From: Flagellimonas ochracea
GTDB lineage: Bacteria; Bacteroidota; Bacteroidia; Flavobacteriales; Flavobacteriaceae
DNA: 64,000 nucleotides
Reading direction: 5' to 3'
Assembly (NCBI RefSeq): GCF_009903685.1
Contig: NZ_JAAABI010000001.1
Coordinates: 1,054,001 to 1,118,000, forward strand
In this document: positions 1 to 9,005 of the stretch, piece after piece
Position numbering within the stretch: the first letter of the stretch is position 1
Layout of the letters: every line of letters begins with the position of its first letter
The notes under the pieces: model-generated
Database searches by the model: none
What the model was told of the DNA's origin: nothing
Seen by the model: only the letters and a program-made list of their open reading frames with translations
Position numbers and translations under genes: made by a program

Positions 1-987
1 TGAAGCCATACCTTCCACATCCCCTACCTCGGTCAAGAAACCAGAGATGCCTTCTTTATTTACTTCCGGAATACCTCCTACATTGCTCGAAACCACCGCC
101 ACTTTGTTGATCATGGCTTCCAAAGCGGCCAATCCAAAACTTTCCGATTCCGAAGGCAGTAAAAATAAATCTGAGAAGCATAAAATCCGATCAATTTCTG
201 TACTGTTGCCCAAGAACAATACTTTTTCCTTGATTTTCAGCTCATCACACAATTGTTCGGCATATTCTTTTTCTGGTCCCTCTCCTACCATGATAAGTTT
301 GGCAGGAATCTCCTTTTGAACCTTGTAAAAAACCTTGATCACATCAGGAATACGCTTGACTTTGCGGAAGTTGCTTATATGGGTAATGATGCGTTCATCA
401 TCATTGGCCATTAAGGAACGTTGGCAATCCGTGTACTCTTGGCTGTATTTGGAAATATCGATAAAATTGGGCACCACTTCTATTTCCTTCTTAATATCGA
501 AGATTTCCAAAGTGCTTTGTTTTAATGCTTCAGATACCGAAGTGACCACATCAGACATATTTATGCTAAAGTTTACCGCAGGTTTGTAAAAAGGGTGTTT
601 CCCTACCAAAGTAATATCTGTTCCGTGCAAGGTGGTAATCATGGGGATGAAAATACCTTCTTCTTGTAGCATTTTCTTGGCCATATAGCCTGCATAAGCG
701 TGGGGAATGGCATAGTGCACATGTAAAAGCTCTATATCATAAAGCCTAACGGTGTCCACCAGTTTACTGGACAAGGCCAACTCGTAGGGTTGATAATGGA
801 ACAACGGATATTCAGGAACATGAACCTCATGAAAGTGAATATTATTCCCCAAAAGTTCCAGCCGTACAGGTTGCTTGTACGTAATAAAATGAATTTCATG
901 GCCTCTTTCGGCCAATGCTATGCCCAGTTCGGTGGCAACAACTCCACTACCGCCAAAGGTGGGGTAACATACTATTGCTATCTTCAT
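1..987 (-). CDS. bshA: N-acetyl-alpha-D-glucosaminyl L-malate synthase BshA, C-terminus cut by window edge
   Basis: This is the first enzyme of bacillithiol synthesis, a GT4 glycosyltransferase that joins GlcNAc from UDP-GlcNAc to L-malate in the cytoplasm. Reading leftwards from the ATG at 987, the protein begins MKIAIVCYPTFGGSGVVATE, the typical BshA N-terminus with its glycine-rich GGSG loop. An ESFGLAALEAM segment (the GT4 E-x7-E motif) followed by SSNVGGIPEV lies near residues 288-315. The reading frame stays open for 329 codons to base 1, so roughly the last 45-50 residues of a family of about 375 are outside the window. It starts 28 bp after the GH3/beta-lactamase gene and is probably co-transcribed with it. 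Recognition is firm. Confidence 0.93.
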   Translation of the reverse strand, partial: MKIAIVCYPTFGGSGVVATELGIALAERGHEIHFITYKQPVRLELLGNNIHFHEVHVPEYPLFHYQPYELALSSKLVDTVRLYDIELLHVHYAIPHAYAGYMAKKMLQEEGIFIPMITTLHGTDITLVGKHPFYKPAVNFSINMSDVVTSVSEALKQSTLEIFDIKKEIEVVPNFIDISKYSQEYTDCQRSLMANDDERIITHISNFRKVKRIPDVIKVFYKVQKEIPAKLIMVGEGPEKEYAEQLCDELKIKEKVLFLGNSTEIDRILCFSDLFLLPSESESFGLAALEAMINKVAVVSSNVGGIPEVNKEGISGFLTEVGDVEGMAS

Positions 988-1015
988 AAGACAAATCTAA
1001 AGCAATATTTGTTGT

Positions 1016-3928
1016 CTAATTTATAATGGAATCATAAATCGCTTGTTGGATTCGGGTTCGCAGTCCCGATTTGATCAACAATGTATTTGTTGATTTCGGG
1101 TAGGTTCTATTGGACAAAAATACATAGATGATTTCTTCTTCAGGATCGGCCCAAGTATAGGTTCCCGTAAATCCACTATGTCCAAAACTCTTTCGGGATA
1201 CACATCCACAGGTTGGGCCTTTGTCCTCCAATTGTGGTTTATCAAACCCCACACCCCTTCGGACATTTTTATTACAGAAATAACAGGTGTTGAATTTTTT
1301 TATGGTTCTTTCATCCAAAAAACGTTTACCGCCATATATTCCTCCCTGTAAATACATTTGCATGATCTTGGCAACATCATTGGCGTTACTAAAAAGACCT
1401 GCATGACCTCCTACCCCACCTTGCATGGCAGCTCCCATGTCGTGAACATAACCTTGCACGGTCTGATATCGATAATAATTGTCCTGCTCTGTGGGTACAA
1501 TCTGCTCCTTGGAAAATTTCTCTAAAGGATTGAATGTTGTATGCTGCAACCCCATAGGAGTGAACAGAAAAGAATCTATCAGTTTATCCAGTGATTTTTG
1601 ATAGGTTTCCTCTATATATTTTTTGAAAACGTAATAACCCACATCACTATACCGATAGCGGTTGGATTTTAGACTCTGCCTGCCTATTCTATTGTAAATC
1701 GAATCTTTGTATGCATCGGTAATGTAAAGTTTGTCCGCCACCTTATGGGAAAAACCCTCCGCAGGGTGATTTCTGTAAAAATCAGGTGAAGGTTTCCTAT
1801 CCTTGTTCAATGTATCTAAATAAAAGGCAATCCAGGCTGGAAGACGACCGTAATGGGAGAGGGCTTTGAGCACCGTTACATCTTTCAGTTCTGTTTCCTC
1901 ATACTCCGGTATTAACTCCTTGAAGGTGGCGTTAAGGGTAATCTTTCCTTCTTCCTCCATTTTCATTATTAGCGGAAGAGTCGACAAAATCTTGGTCAAT
2001 GAAGCTAAATCATAGATGTGCTCACCGTTTATGGTTTCCTCGGATGCAAAGGTAGGTTTCCCAAAACTTTTGTTGTAAATCACTTTACCTTTTCGGGCTA
2101 TCAGCACTTGTGCTCCTGGAAACATCAATGAATCGAGGCCCACTTGTACCAGGCTGTCCACCTTTTCCAGTTTTTGAGAACTTAACCCAACACTTTCAGG
2201 AACACAATATCCCAAGCGTTGCAACGGTTTAAGATTGCTTCCCGTATTTACTGGAAACTCGGAATGGACTGAAACGGGAAGTTTTCCACGGGCCCCAAAT
2301 GCACCAAAAATAGATTCAGCGGCCTTTTCTTGGGCAACATCACTGTTTTGGTAGGCAACCACCAAAGCGTCCACTGTATTGAAATCAACAACATCCAAAA
2401 GTGCATAGGGCTTGGAAAAAACCGTTAAAATGGTATTGCTGGTGCGCAGTTTTGAAATTTCATGAAGCCAAAAAAGCTCATTCTTTGAGAGTTTGTAGGG
2501 CTTCCATGGACTTTCATTGCTTTTATGAAAGCCAATAATCACCAAATTGAAATCTTTTAGTGCATTCTTGTAGCCTGCAATGTCGGTTGCATCAATTTTA
2601 GTGACTTTTGTATACTTGGCCAAGGTCTTAAAAAATGTTGTCCCGGAATCATCTCCAAAGTGCACATAGGCAATTTTTTTGTTGTCTAATTTTCTAATGG
2701 GCAACAATGAAAAATTATTCTTTGCCACGGTAATGGCATGTTCCATGGTTTCTTCATAAATCACCTCATTCCCCACTTCATTGAGGTCCCCATACAGATT
2801 TTCCACTTCTATTGGTCGATACTTGTGCAAACCTACTTTGTACTTGGCCATCAGTATTTTCTTTACCGAATAGGCCAAACGCTGTGCAGGTATGATTCCT
2901 TTATTATAGGCCTCAATCAGCTTATTTTTTGCTTTTTGCACATCTTCAGGCATCAACAACACATCGTTCCCGGCCAAAAAAGCCTCCAATTCAACCTCAC
3001 CATCCGTGGCAAACTCTGAAACCGCATTCATATTCAATGCATCCGTGAAAATCAACCCTTTAAAACCCAATTCCCCTTGTAACACACCGGAGACAATTTT
3101 TCTGGACAGTGTGGATGGATGTCCATCTCTCCGCTCAAGACTGGGCACGTTCAAATGTGCCACCATTACAGAGCTTAAACCTTCGTCAATCAATTCTTGG
3201 AATGGATAGAGTTCAATGGAGTCCAACCGCTGTCTGTCTGAAGCAATGGTCGGCAAGGCTTTATGAGAGTCTGTTGCGGTATCACCATGACCTGGAAAAT
3301 GTTTGCCACAGGATAAAACTCCTGCTCGTGCCATTCCATTCATGATTGCAATCCCTTTTTGGGCTACATTTTTAGGGTCTTCCCCAAAAGAACGATTGCC
3401 TATGATGGGATTTCGTGGGTTATTGTTGACATCAATATCCGGCGCAAAGTTGATATGCACCCCCAATCGTCTTGCATGTTTCCCTATCTGGTAACCAACC
3501 TGCTCCACCACATCGTTCTCCTGAATGGCCCCCAAGGTCATATTCCAGGGAAAGGCGTAGGTAGAATCCAATCGCATGGCCAAACCCCATTCAGCATCCA
3601 TACCGACCAATAGGGGTATTTTTGACTTGGATTGGTATCTATTTGTCAATTTCGCTTGACGAACCGGCCCCCCTTTAGAAAAAATAACTCCTCCGATACC
3701 TTCTTTCTCAACTAATTTGGCAACCTTGTCCGTGGCTGCATCATTCTGTTCTGAGGCAACGCTGACCATGAACAACTGGGCCACCTTTTCTTCAAGGGAC
3801 ATATTCTTATACTGAAGCTCCACCCAATTTATTTGAGCTACAGAGTCTTTGGCGATCAAAGGGTTGTTTTGGCCTCTTGCTCCTAACACAAACAATAAGA
3901 AAAAGGGAATGTAGAGGTTTATGCGCAT
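1016..3928 (-). CDS. Exported fusion of GH3 beta-N-acetylhexosaminidase (NagZ-like) and class C beta-lactamase-like serine hydrolase
   Basis: The protein has 970 residues. Residues 1-19 are a Sec signal peptide. Residues about 40-365 form a GH3 catalytic domain with the NagZ signature KHFPGHGDT (209-217) and a candidate nucleophile Asp296 in FTDALNM. A GH3 C-terminal-like domain follows (about 390-570). Residues about 575-970 are a beta-lactamase/transpeptidase-like domain with S-L-T-K at 643-646, Y-S-D at 760-762 where Y-x-N is usual, and an H-S-G motif near the C-terminus. The likely role is periplasmic trimming of peptidoglycan or chitin fragments, with a peptidase or esterase activity attached; the exact substrate is unknown. 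It lies directly upstream of bshA, an arrangement I recall from other Flavobacteriaceae. Confidence 0.88.
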   Translation of the reverse strand: MRINLYIPFFLLFVLGARGQNNPLIAKDSVAQINWVELQYKNMSLEEKVAQLFMVSVASEQNDAATDKVAKLVEKEGIGGVIFSKGGPVRQAKLTNRYQSKSKIPLLVGMDAEWGLAMRLDSTYAFPWNMTLGAIQENDVVEQVGYQIGKHARRLGVHINFAPDIDVNNNPRNPIIGNRSFGEDPKNVAQKGIAIMNGMARAGVLSCGKHFPGHGDTATDSHKALPTIASDRQRLDSIELYPFQELIDEGLSSVMVAHLNVPSLERRDGHPSTLSRKIVSGVLQGELGFKGLIFTDALNMNAVSEFATDGEVELEAFLAGNDVLLMPEDVQKAKNKLIEAYNKGIIPAQRLAYSVKKILMAKYKVGLHKYRPIEVENLYGDLNEVGNEVIYEETMEHAITVAKNNFSLLPIRKLDNKKIAYVHFGDDSGTTFFKTLAKYTKVTKIDATDIAGYKNALKDFNLVIIGFHKSNESPWKPYKLSKNELFWLHEISKLRTSNTILTVFSKPYALLDVVDFNTVDALVVAYQNSDVAQEKAAESIFGAFGARGKLPVSVHSEFPVNTGSNLKPLQRLGYCVPESVGLSSQKLEKVDSLVQVGLDSLMFPGAQVLIARKGKVIYNKSFGKPTFASEETINGEHIYDLASLTKILSTLPLIMKMEEEGKITLNATFKELIPEYEETELKDVTVLKALSHYGRLPAWIAFYLDTLNKDRKPSPDFYRNHPAEGFSHKVADKLYITDAYKDSIYNRIGRQSLKSNRYRYSDVGYYVFKKYIEETYQKSLDKLIDSFLFTPMGLQHTTFNPLEKFSKEQIVPTEQDNYYRYQTVQGYVHDMGAAMQGGVGGHAGLFSNANDVAKIMQMYLQGGIYGGKRFLDERTIKKFNTCYFCNKNVRRGVGFDKPQLEDKGPTCGCVSRKSFGHSGFTGTYTWADPEEEIIYVFLSNRTYPKSTNTLLIKSGLRTRIQQAIYDSIIN

Positions 3929-4013
3929 AAATACTTGGTCATGAACTTAACACGCATAAAAATATTGTATTTCATCGAGGTAAGCGCCAGATTTAGGTCA
4001 AATTGGGAATCTT

Positions 4014-4496
4014 TTAGACAAAACGGGCGTGCCAGCTGTCACTGGCAGGAACTTCCCAATTCTCCAAATAATCCAGCTTTGTAGCAACCAAATTATTGAA
4101 AACAATAGTGTTTTTGGAGACGGCCTTTTCCTTTGCCATTTTCTTGAAATCCTTTAATGGTTTGTAAGTGACATATTCCCCTTGTTTAAAGGAAACATTC
4201 ATTCTGTCCAGTAGAGACACCTCATATTGCTGTTCCAAGCTTTGGATGAAATGCACCGAAGCATCAATAGAACAACCTGACGCACTTGCATTGGTTTGGT
4301 CTAAACCGATGATGATAAAGCGCTTGTATTTGATTTCAAAACCTGCATGAAGTTCACTTCCATGCGCTGTCCATTCTTTTAAAAAGCTCGACAACTGTTG
4401 TTCGATCTCGGCTATTTCATCATCAGTGAAACTCCTATTGCATTGATAAATCCAAACTCTGGAGTGGTCGGGTAATTTTGAAAAGTCTACCAACAT
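4014..4496 (-). CDS. Conserved flavobacterial small protein of unknown function
   Basis: A 160-residue soluble protein beginning MLVDFSKLPDHSRVWIYQCN. I chose the ATG at 4496 because it lies one base after the stop codon of the upstream Fe-S protein gene; an upstream extension to 4547 would run inside that gene. Similar proteins are often labelled 'ABC transporter ATPase' in flavobacterial genomes, but no Walker A, signature or Walker B motif is visible, so that label looks wrong. It has no signal peptide or membrane segment. Its place as last gene of the amidase-mlaD-Fe-S operon suggests a supporting role in that unit, but no function can be read from the sequence. Confidence 0.75.
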   Translation of the reverse strand: MLVDFSKLPDHSRVWIYQCNRSFTDDEIAEIEQQLSSFLKEWTAHGSELHAGFEIKYKRFIIIGLDQTNASASGCSIDASVHFIQSLEQQYEVSLLDRMNVSFKQGEYVTYKPLKDFKKMAKEKAVSKNTIVFNNLVATKLDYLENWEVPASDSWHARFV

Positions 4497-4497
4497 T

Positions 4498-5289
4498 TTA
4501 AAGGTCTTGTGCATTGGCCACCAGTTCCGCAATATCCAATACGGCAATGGAGGCTTCTTTCTCTTTATTTTTTACACCGTCTGTCATCATAGTATTGCAA
4601 AATGGGCAAGCTGCCGCGATAATTTCGGGTTGAGTGTCCAAAGCTTGTTCTGTACGTTCTATATTAACATCCTTATCTCCTTTTTCGGGCTCCTTGAACA
4701 TCTGTGCACCGCCTGCCCCACAGCAAAGTCCTCTTTTGCGGCAGTTTTTCATTTCTACCAATTCGGCATCCAGTTTTTTTATGAGTTCGCGTGGGGCTTC
4801 GTACACATTATTGGCCCTGCCCAAATAGCAAGGGTCATGATACGTGATTCGTTTACCTTTGTAAATGCCTCCTTCCAAGGTTATCTTTCCATCTTCAATC
4901 AATCCCTTTAGGAATTGAGTGTGGTGAACCACTTCGTAATTACCGCCCAACCCTGGATATTCGTTCTTCATTGTATTAAAACAATGGGGACATGCTGTTA
5001 CCACTTTCTTTACCTCGTAGCCATTTAAAACTTCTATGTTGGTCATGGCCTGCATCTGGAACAAAAACTCATTGCCCGCACGTTTGGCAGGATCACCTGT
5101 ACAGCTTTCTTCCGTACCTAACACCGCAAAGCTCACTCCGGCCTTGTTCAAGATTTTTACAAAGGCCTTGGTGATCTTTTTGGCTCTATCATCAAAACTT
5201 CCTGCACAACCCACCCAAAAAAGTATTTCAGGTTGTTTGCCCTCTGCAAAAAGGGCCGCCATGGTGGGTACATTGATTTCGTTTGCCAT
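4498..5289 (-). CDS. (Fe-S)-binding protein with two CCG domains (HdrB/GlpC-like)
   Basis: A 263-residue soluble protein with the cysteine-rich pattern of the CCG family (heterodisulfide reductase B, glycolate oxidase iron-sulfur subunit). Cysteine motifs seen include CTGDPAKR, ACPHCFNTMK, HDPCYLGR, a CCGAGGAQ block and ACPFCNTMM. These domains hold a non-cubane or 4Fe-4S cluster at an electron-exit site. The gene follows the membrane Fe-S protein by 11 bp and the two probably form one complex. Split in this way they resemble the two halves of the single-chain ETF:menaquinone oxidoreductase, so electron transfer from ETF to menaquinone is my best inference, not a demonstrated role. Confidence 0.85.
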   Translation of the reverse strand: MANEINVPTMAALFAEGKQPEILFWVGCAGSFDDRAKKITKAFVKILNKAGVSFAVLGTEESCTGDPAKRAGNEFLFQMQAMTNIEVLNGYEVKKVVTACPHCFNTMKNEYPGLGGNYEVVHHTQFLKGLIEDGKITLEGGIYKGKRITYHDPCYLGRANNVYEAPRELIKKLDAELVEMKNCRKRGLCCGAGGAQMFKEPEKGDKDVNIERTEQALDTQPEIIAAACPFCNTMMTDGVKNKEKEASIAVLDIAELVANAQDL

Positions 5290-5300
5290 TCTGTTATGTT

Positions 5301-6626
5301 TTATGATTCTTGGGCCCAGTTCAACCTGTCCATTTGGTTAAAAGGCCAAGGTGCTCCGTTGTTTTCCAAATTTCCCATCATATTGTTCAATTCTGATGGT
5401 GCCGCTGATTGCTCCATCACCAAGAACCTTCTCATCTCCACAATTATGGAAAGCGGGTCTATACTCACAGGACATGCTTGAACACAGGCATTGCACGTGG
5501 TACATGCCCAAAGTTCCTCACGGCTGATGTAGTCGTCCAATAACTGTTTTCCGTCGGGAATAAACTCACCTTTATTGGCATCGATGTTCTTGCCCACTTC
5601 TTCCAAGCGGTCGCGGGTGTCCATCATTATTTTTCTTGGGGACAGTTTCTTCCCTGTTTGGTTAGCTGGACATTCTGATGTGCAGCGTCCACATTCAGTA
5701 CAGGTGTATGCGTTGAGCAATTGCACCCAATTAAGGTCCATCACGTCGGATGCTCCAAACTTTTCCGGTTCAGGAGCGTCATCTGCAGCAGCGGCAAAAG
5801 GGTCTGCTGAGGGGTCCATCATCAGCTTCACCTCGTTGGTGACTGCTTCAAGGTTGTCAAATTCGCCTTGGGGTTTTATTTTTCCATAGTAGGTATTGGG
5901 AAATGCCAATAGAATGTGAAGATGTTTGGAATAGTACAAATAGTTCAAGAAGGCCAAAATGCCCAAAATATGTAACCACCAGGCTATTCTTTCAATCAGG
6001 ATTAGCGTTGATGTTGATAATCCATCAAACAATGGGACGATAACCTGACTTACAGGAAAAGCCCCTGCTTCAGCATAATGTTCCGCACCCAATTGCTGCA
6101 AACGAAAATCTGCGGCATTCATGGTTAAAAACAAAAGCATCAGCACAAACTCGATGTACAAAATCATGTTGCCATCCTTTTTTGGCCATCCTTTCATTTC
6201 TGGCTTTACAAATCTGGCCAGTTTGATGCCATTTCTTCGTATCCAAAAAACAACTACCGCGATGATGACCAAAAGTGCCAAGATTTCGAAAGAACCTATC
6301 AAAAAATCGTAGATGCCGCCCAAAGGAGCAAACAATCGATGAGTTCCCAAAATACCGTCCAATATAATCTCAAGCACTTCAATATTGATTATGACAAAAC
6401 CTACGTACACTAAAATATGCATAAGTCCTGCTATAGGCCTTACCACCATTTTGGTCTGGCCTAGCGCAATTTTTGCCATATTTTTCCAGCGCTGAGGTTT
6501 ATTGTCCCCCACTTCAACTTCTTTTCCCAACTTAATGTTACGGACAAGCTTTTTAACATTCTTAGTAAAGAATCCGATTCCTACTACCAGGGCAATGGCA
6601 AAGATGATATTGGGCAAGTACTCCAT
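5301..6626 (-). CDS. Membrane-anchored 4Fe-4S ferredoxin-type oxidoreductase subunit (NarI/HdrC-like)
   Basis: A 441-residue protein. The N-terminal half has about five hydrophobic helices (near residues 3-20, 65-90, 105-130, 150-170 and 215-245), like the NarI/gamma-subunit type of quinone-facing anchor. The C-terminal part has two 4Fe-4S motifs, CTECGRCTSECP and CTTCNACVQACP, arranged as in HdrC and GlpC. It probably carries electrons between the partner CCG protein encoded 11 bp downstream and the menaquinone pool. It starts 3 bp after the stop of mlaD, so translational coupling is likely. The donor is not visible; ETF from fatty-acid or amino-acid oxidation is a reasonable guess. Confidence 0.87.
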   Translation of the reverse strand: MEYLPNIIFAIALVVGIGFFTKNVKKLVRNIKLGKEVEVGDNKPQRWKNMAKIALGQTKMVVRPIAGLMHILVYVGFVIINIEVLEIILDGILGTHRLFAPLGGIYDFLIGSFEILALLVIIAVVVFWIRRNGIKLARFVKPEMKGWPKKDGNMILYIEFVLMLLFLTMNAADFRLQQLGAEHYAEAGAFPVSQVIVPLFDGLSTSTLILIERIAWWLHILGILAFLNYLYYSKHLHILLAFPNTYYGKIKPQGEFDNLEAVTNEVKLMMDPSADPFAAAADDAPEPEKFGASDVMDLNWVQLLNAYTCTECGRCTSECPANQTGKKLSPRKIMMDTRDRLEEVGKNIDANKGEFIPDGKQLLDDYISREELWACTTCNACVQACPVSIDPLSIIVEMRRFLVMEQSAAPSELNNMMGNLENNGAPWPFNQMDRLNWAQES

Positions 6627-6629
6627 GGG

Positions 6630-7595
6630 TTAGTTCTGTTTTTGAGCTGCTGGATCGTTTTCGGGAAGTTCGTACTCTTTTTGCTTTTTTCCAAAGACCG
6701 ATACGTTGACATACCGCTTTGGATTCAATCGAAAGTCCTGCAACAGCAAATCCAATTCTCTTGAGGCTTCACTCAAATTTGTATACAATGCGTCGTCATG
6801 AGCCAATTTCCCAAGGGTGCCTTCACCTTTCTCAATCTTGGATAGTACACTGTTCAATTTGTCGACGGTATTCTTAAAGTTCGAAATTGTCTCAGCCAAT
6901 CCCGCTTGCGCCAAAGAATCAGAAAATTTTGAAAAATTACTGGTGATGTTGTCCACGTTTTTGAGGGAGCTATCCAGTTGTTCTTTGTTATTTCTCAACA
7001 GCACGTTTATATTCTCTGCACTTTCCTTAAAAGAATGCACCCCTTCATTAAGGGCAGCAATTATCTGCCTTAAATCTTTTTTTGTTGGGTCGTCCAAGAC
7101 CTGGTTAACATTCATTAACAGCGAATCCGCATGAGAAAAAGCACCTTCAATCTTCATCTGCAGCGGTGTCAATTTTTGCTGTACCAATTCAGTAATTCCA
7201 GGTTTGATGTTGGAGGTTAAGGTATCTCCGGACATGGCCTTTGGAGCATCATCAAATACAGGATTTATCTGTATTCCCTTTCCTCCAATTATACCGGTAT
7301 CATAAATTTCAGCTATGCTATTTTTTGAAAACTCAAAGTCTTTGCTAACAGAAAAAGTAACTACCAACTTACCAGAGTTGTCTTTGAACTGGATAGTCTG
7401 CACATTTCCTACGTTAAGGCCATTGATGGATACCTGTGTGCCGGGCTGCAATCCGCCCACATGGTCGTACACAGCATAAAATATTTTGTTGTTTTCAAAA
7501 AAAGGGGATGATTTTAGATAGTTTAGCCCGAAAATGAAGGCTATGATTCCTGCCAGCACTATAATCCCAGTTTTAACTTCCCTGGATAGTTTCAA
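6630..7595 (-). CDS. mlaD: MlaD/MCE-domain lipid-transport protein
   Basis: A 321-residue periplasmic protein anchored by one N-terminal helix (about residues 11-29). An MCE domain (about 37-115) carries the sequence YDHVGGLQPGTQVSINGLNVG. A long helical C-terminal half (about 150-290) is rich in amphipathic heptads. MCE proteins form hexameric rings that pass phospholipids between inner and outer membrane together with the MlaE/MlaF ABC transporter; no mlaE or mlaF is in this window. The gene sits between a cell-wall amidase gene and Fe-S genes and close to lptD, so the neighbourhood is about the cell envelope. Confidence 0.9.
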   Translation of the reverse strand: MKLSREVKTGIIVLAGIIAFIFGLNYLKSSPFFENNKIFYAVYDHVGGLQPGTQVSINGLNVGNVQTIQFKDNSGKLVVTFSVSKDFEFSKNSIAEIYDTGIIGGKGIQINPVFDDAPKAMSGDTLTSNIKPGITELVQQKLTPLQMKIEGAFSHADSLLMNVNQVLDDPTKKDLRQIIAALNEGVHSFKESAENINVLLRNNKEQLDSSLKNVDNITSNFSKFSDSLAQAGLAETISNFKNTVDKLNSVLSKIEKGEGTLGKLAHDDALYTNLSEASRELDLLLQDFRLNPKRYVNVSVFGKKQKEYELPENDPAAQKQN

Positions 7596-7663
7596 AAGAT
7601 TCGGTTTATGGTTTTGAACAAAATTAGGAATATTTTTTACAAGCGGTCTATTCTAGCATCAAC

Positions 7664-8875
7664 CTATTTCAATGCTTGAGAAATCGTTACTCTTTTCCCG
7701 TTTTTGTAAGCCACTATGTACGAGGTAGGGTATCCTTTTGCATCGGCCTGACTTTTAAGCTTTTTGGCCTCCTCCAAAGAACTTGCCTCACCATACATAT
7801 AGCGATATAGGTTTTTATACGGTTCCTTGGAAAGCATGTCCAATCCTTTGAAGTTTTCTGGTTTTAAGGGAATATTCTTGGCGCTGGCCAAAAGCTGAAC
7901 CTTAAAAACAACATCCTTTTTGCTGTTTGCCGATTCGACTGAACTATTTTGAGTGCCCGGTTTCGAAACTTGTTCTGTTTTTGCCTGAGCCACCGCGTTT
8001 TCTTTTGGAGGTTCTTTCTCTTCATCTTTTTCCACAGGCACATTCACAGTAACTTCCGGATTTTCCAATTTTGCGACTTCGCTTGCATCCAACCCGCTGG
8101 CTACATCTTCCTTGTAAGCCAGGATGGCTGCAGCAATGGCCTTGCCCATTTCGGCTTGACCCTTATTGGAGTTAAGGTAACTTCCCTCATTTTTATTTGT
8201 CAGGAAACCTGTTTCTACCAATACACTGGGCATAAAGGTTTGGTGGAGCACAATGAATCCGGCCTGCTTCACCTTTCGGTCCTTGCGTCTCAATTTTTTG
8301 GTGAAATTGTCCTGCAACTTTTTTCCCAATAAAATACTTTGATCTAAAAACTCCTCTTGCATAATGGTCAACCCGATAATGGATTCTGGAGAGTTGATGT
8401 CGTATTCTGCATAACGGTTCTCGTAATCATCCTCGAGATAAATCACAGAGTTTTCTTTCTTGGCCACTTCAAAGTTTTGTCGATTGGCATGCAGCCCCAA
8501 AACGAAGGTGCCCGCTCCATGGGCATCGGAGTTATGGGAATCGCAGTGGACAGAAACAAAAAGATCGGCATTGGCTTGGTTGGCAATTTCACCCCGGCGG
8601 AACAAATCCACGAAGGTGTCGTCCTTTCGCGTATAAACCACCTTTACTCCCGGGGTTTTTTCCAATTCTTCACCTGCCTTGAGCACAATGCCCAGCGCGA
8701 TGCTTTTTTCTAGGTATCCATTGCCAAGATTTCCAGGATCATGTCCACCGTGTCCAGCATCAAGAACAACGACGAATTTGTCCTTGGGTGGTTTTTGCAA
8801 ATCAGCAATGTTAAATGAAATCAGTGTTGGGGTTATGAATAATAAAACGAAAAATGTAATCCAACTTTTATTCAT
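7664..8875 (-). CDS. N-acetylmuramoyl-L-alanine amidase (Amidase_3) with C-terminal SPOR domain
   Basis: A 403-residue exported protein with a signal peptide or N-terminal anchor (residues 1-22). The Amidase_3 domain (about 34-255) shows the zinc-site motifs VLDAGHGGHDPG (His42), SVHCDSH and VLVETGFLTN, the last holding the catalytic Glu. A low-complexity linker rich in E, K and P (about 265-320) leads to a SPOR domain (about 322-402) that binds denuded septal glycan strands. The enzyme cleaves the MurNAc-L-Ala bond during cell separation. It is the first gene of the operon continuing through mlaD and is divergent from lptD across 130 bp. Confidence 0.92.
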   Translation of the reverse strand: MNKSWITFFVLLFITPTLISFNIADLQKPPKDKFVVVLDAGHGGHDPGNLGNGYLEKSIALGIVLKAGEELEKTPGVKVVYTRKDDTFVDLFRRGEIANQANADLFVSVHCDSHNSDAHGAGTFVLGLHANRQNFEVAKKENSVIYLEDDYENRYAEYDINSPESIIGLTIMQEEFLDQSILLGKKLQDNFTKKLRRKDRKVKQAGFIVLHQTFMPSVLVETGFLTNKNEGSYLNSNKGQAEMGKAIAAAILAYKEDVASGLDASEVAKLENPEVTVNVPVEKDEEKEPPKENAVAQAKTEQVSKPGTQNSSVESANSKKDVVFKVQLLASAKNIPLKPENFKGLDMLSKEPYKNLYRYMYGEASSLEEAKKLKSQADAKGYPTSYIVAYKNGKRVTISQALK

Positions 8876-8951
8876 AAGAACTGTTTATTTATGGTGTCCT
8901 ATATTGGTTAAAAATATTGTAATCCCCAAGTAACAGAACGAAAAATATATG

Positions 8952-8959
8952 TAAGTTTG
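8952..8959 (+). promoter_or_regulatory. Candidate -7 box of the lptD promoter
   Basis: TAAGTTTG matches the Bacteroidota -7 consensus TAnnTTTG. Transcription would begin near 8966, about 40 bp before the lptD start. No good -33 TTTG lies at the usual distance, so confidence is limited. Confidence 0.4.
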
Positions 8960-9005
8960 ATCCCAAAAACCGAGCCAAACCAGCACAAAAATAGGATTTA
9001 TCACG

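Noticed and set aside
9-589. Plus-strand open frames in the first 1 kb.
   Set aside because: They lie antisense to bshA, which is clearly recognised on the minus strand.
4497-4547. A longer start for the small protein gene at 4014-4496.
   Set aside because: It would overlap the upstream Fe-S gene by 50 bp, while an ATG lies one base after that gene's stop.
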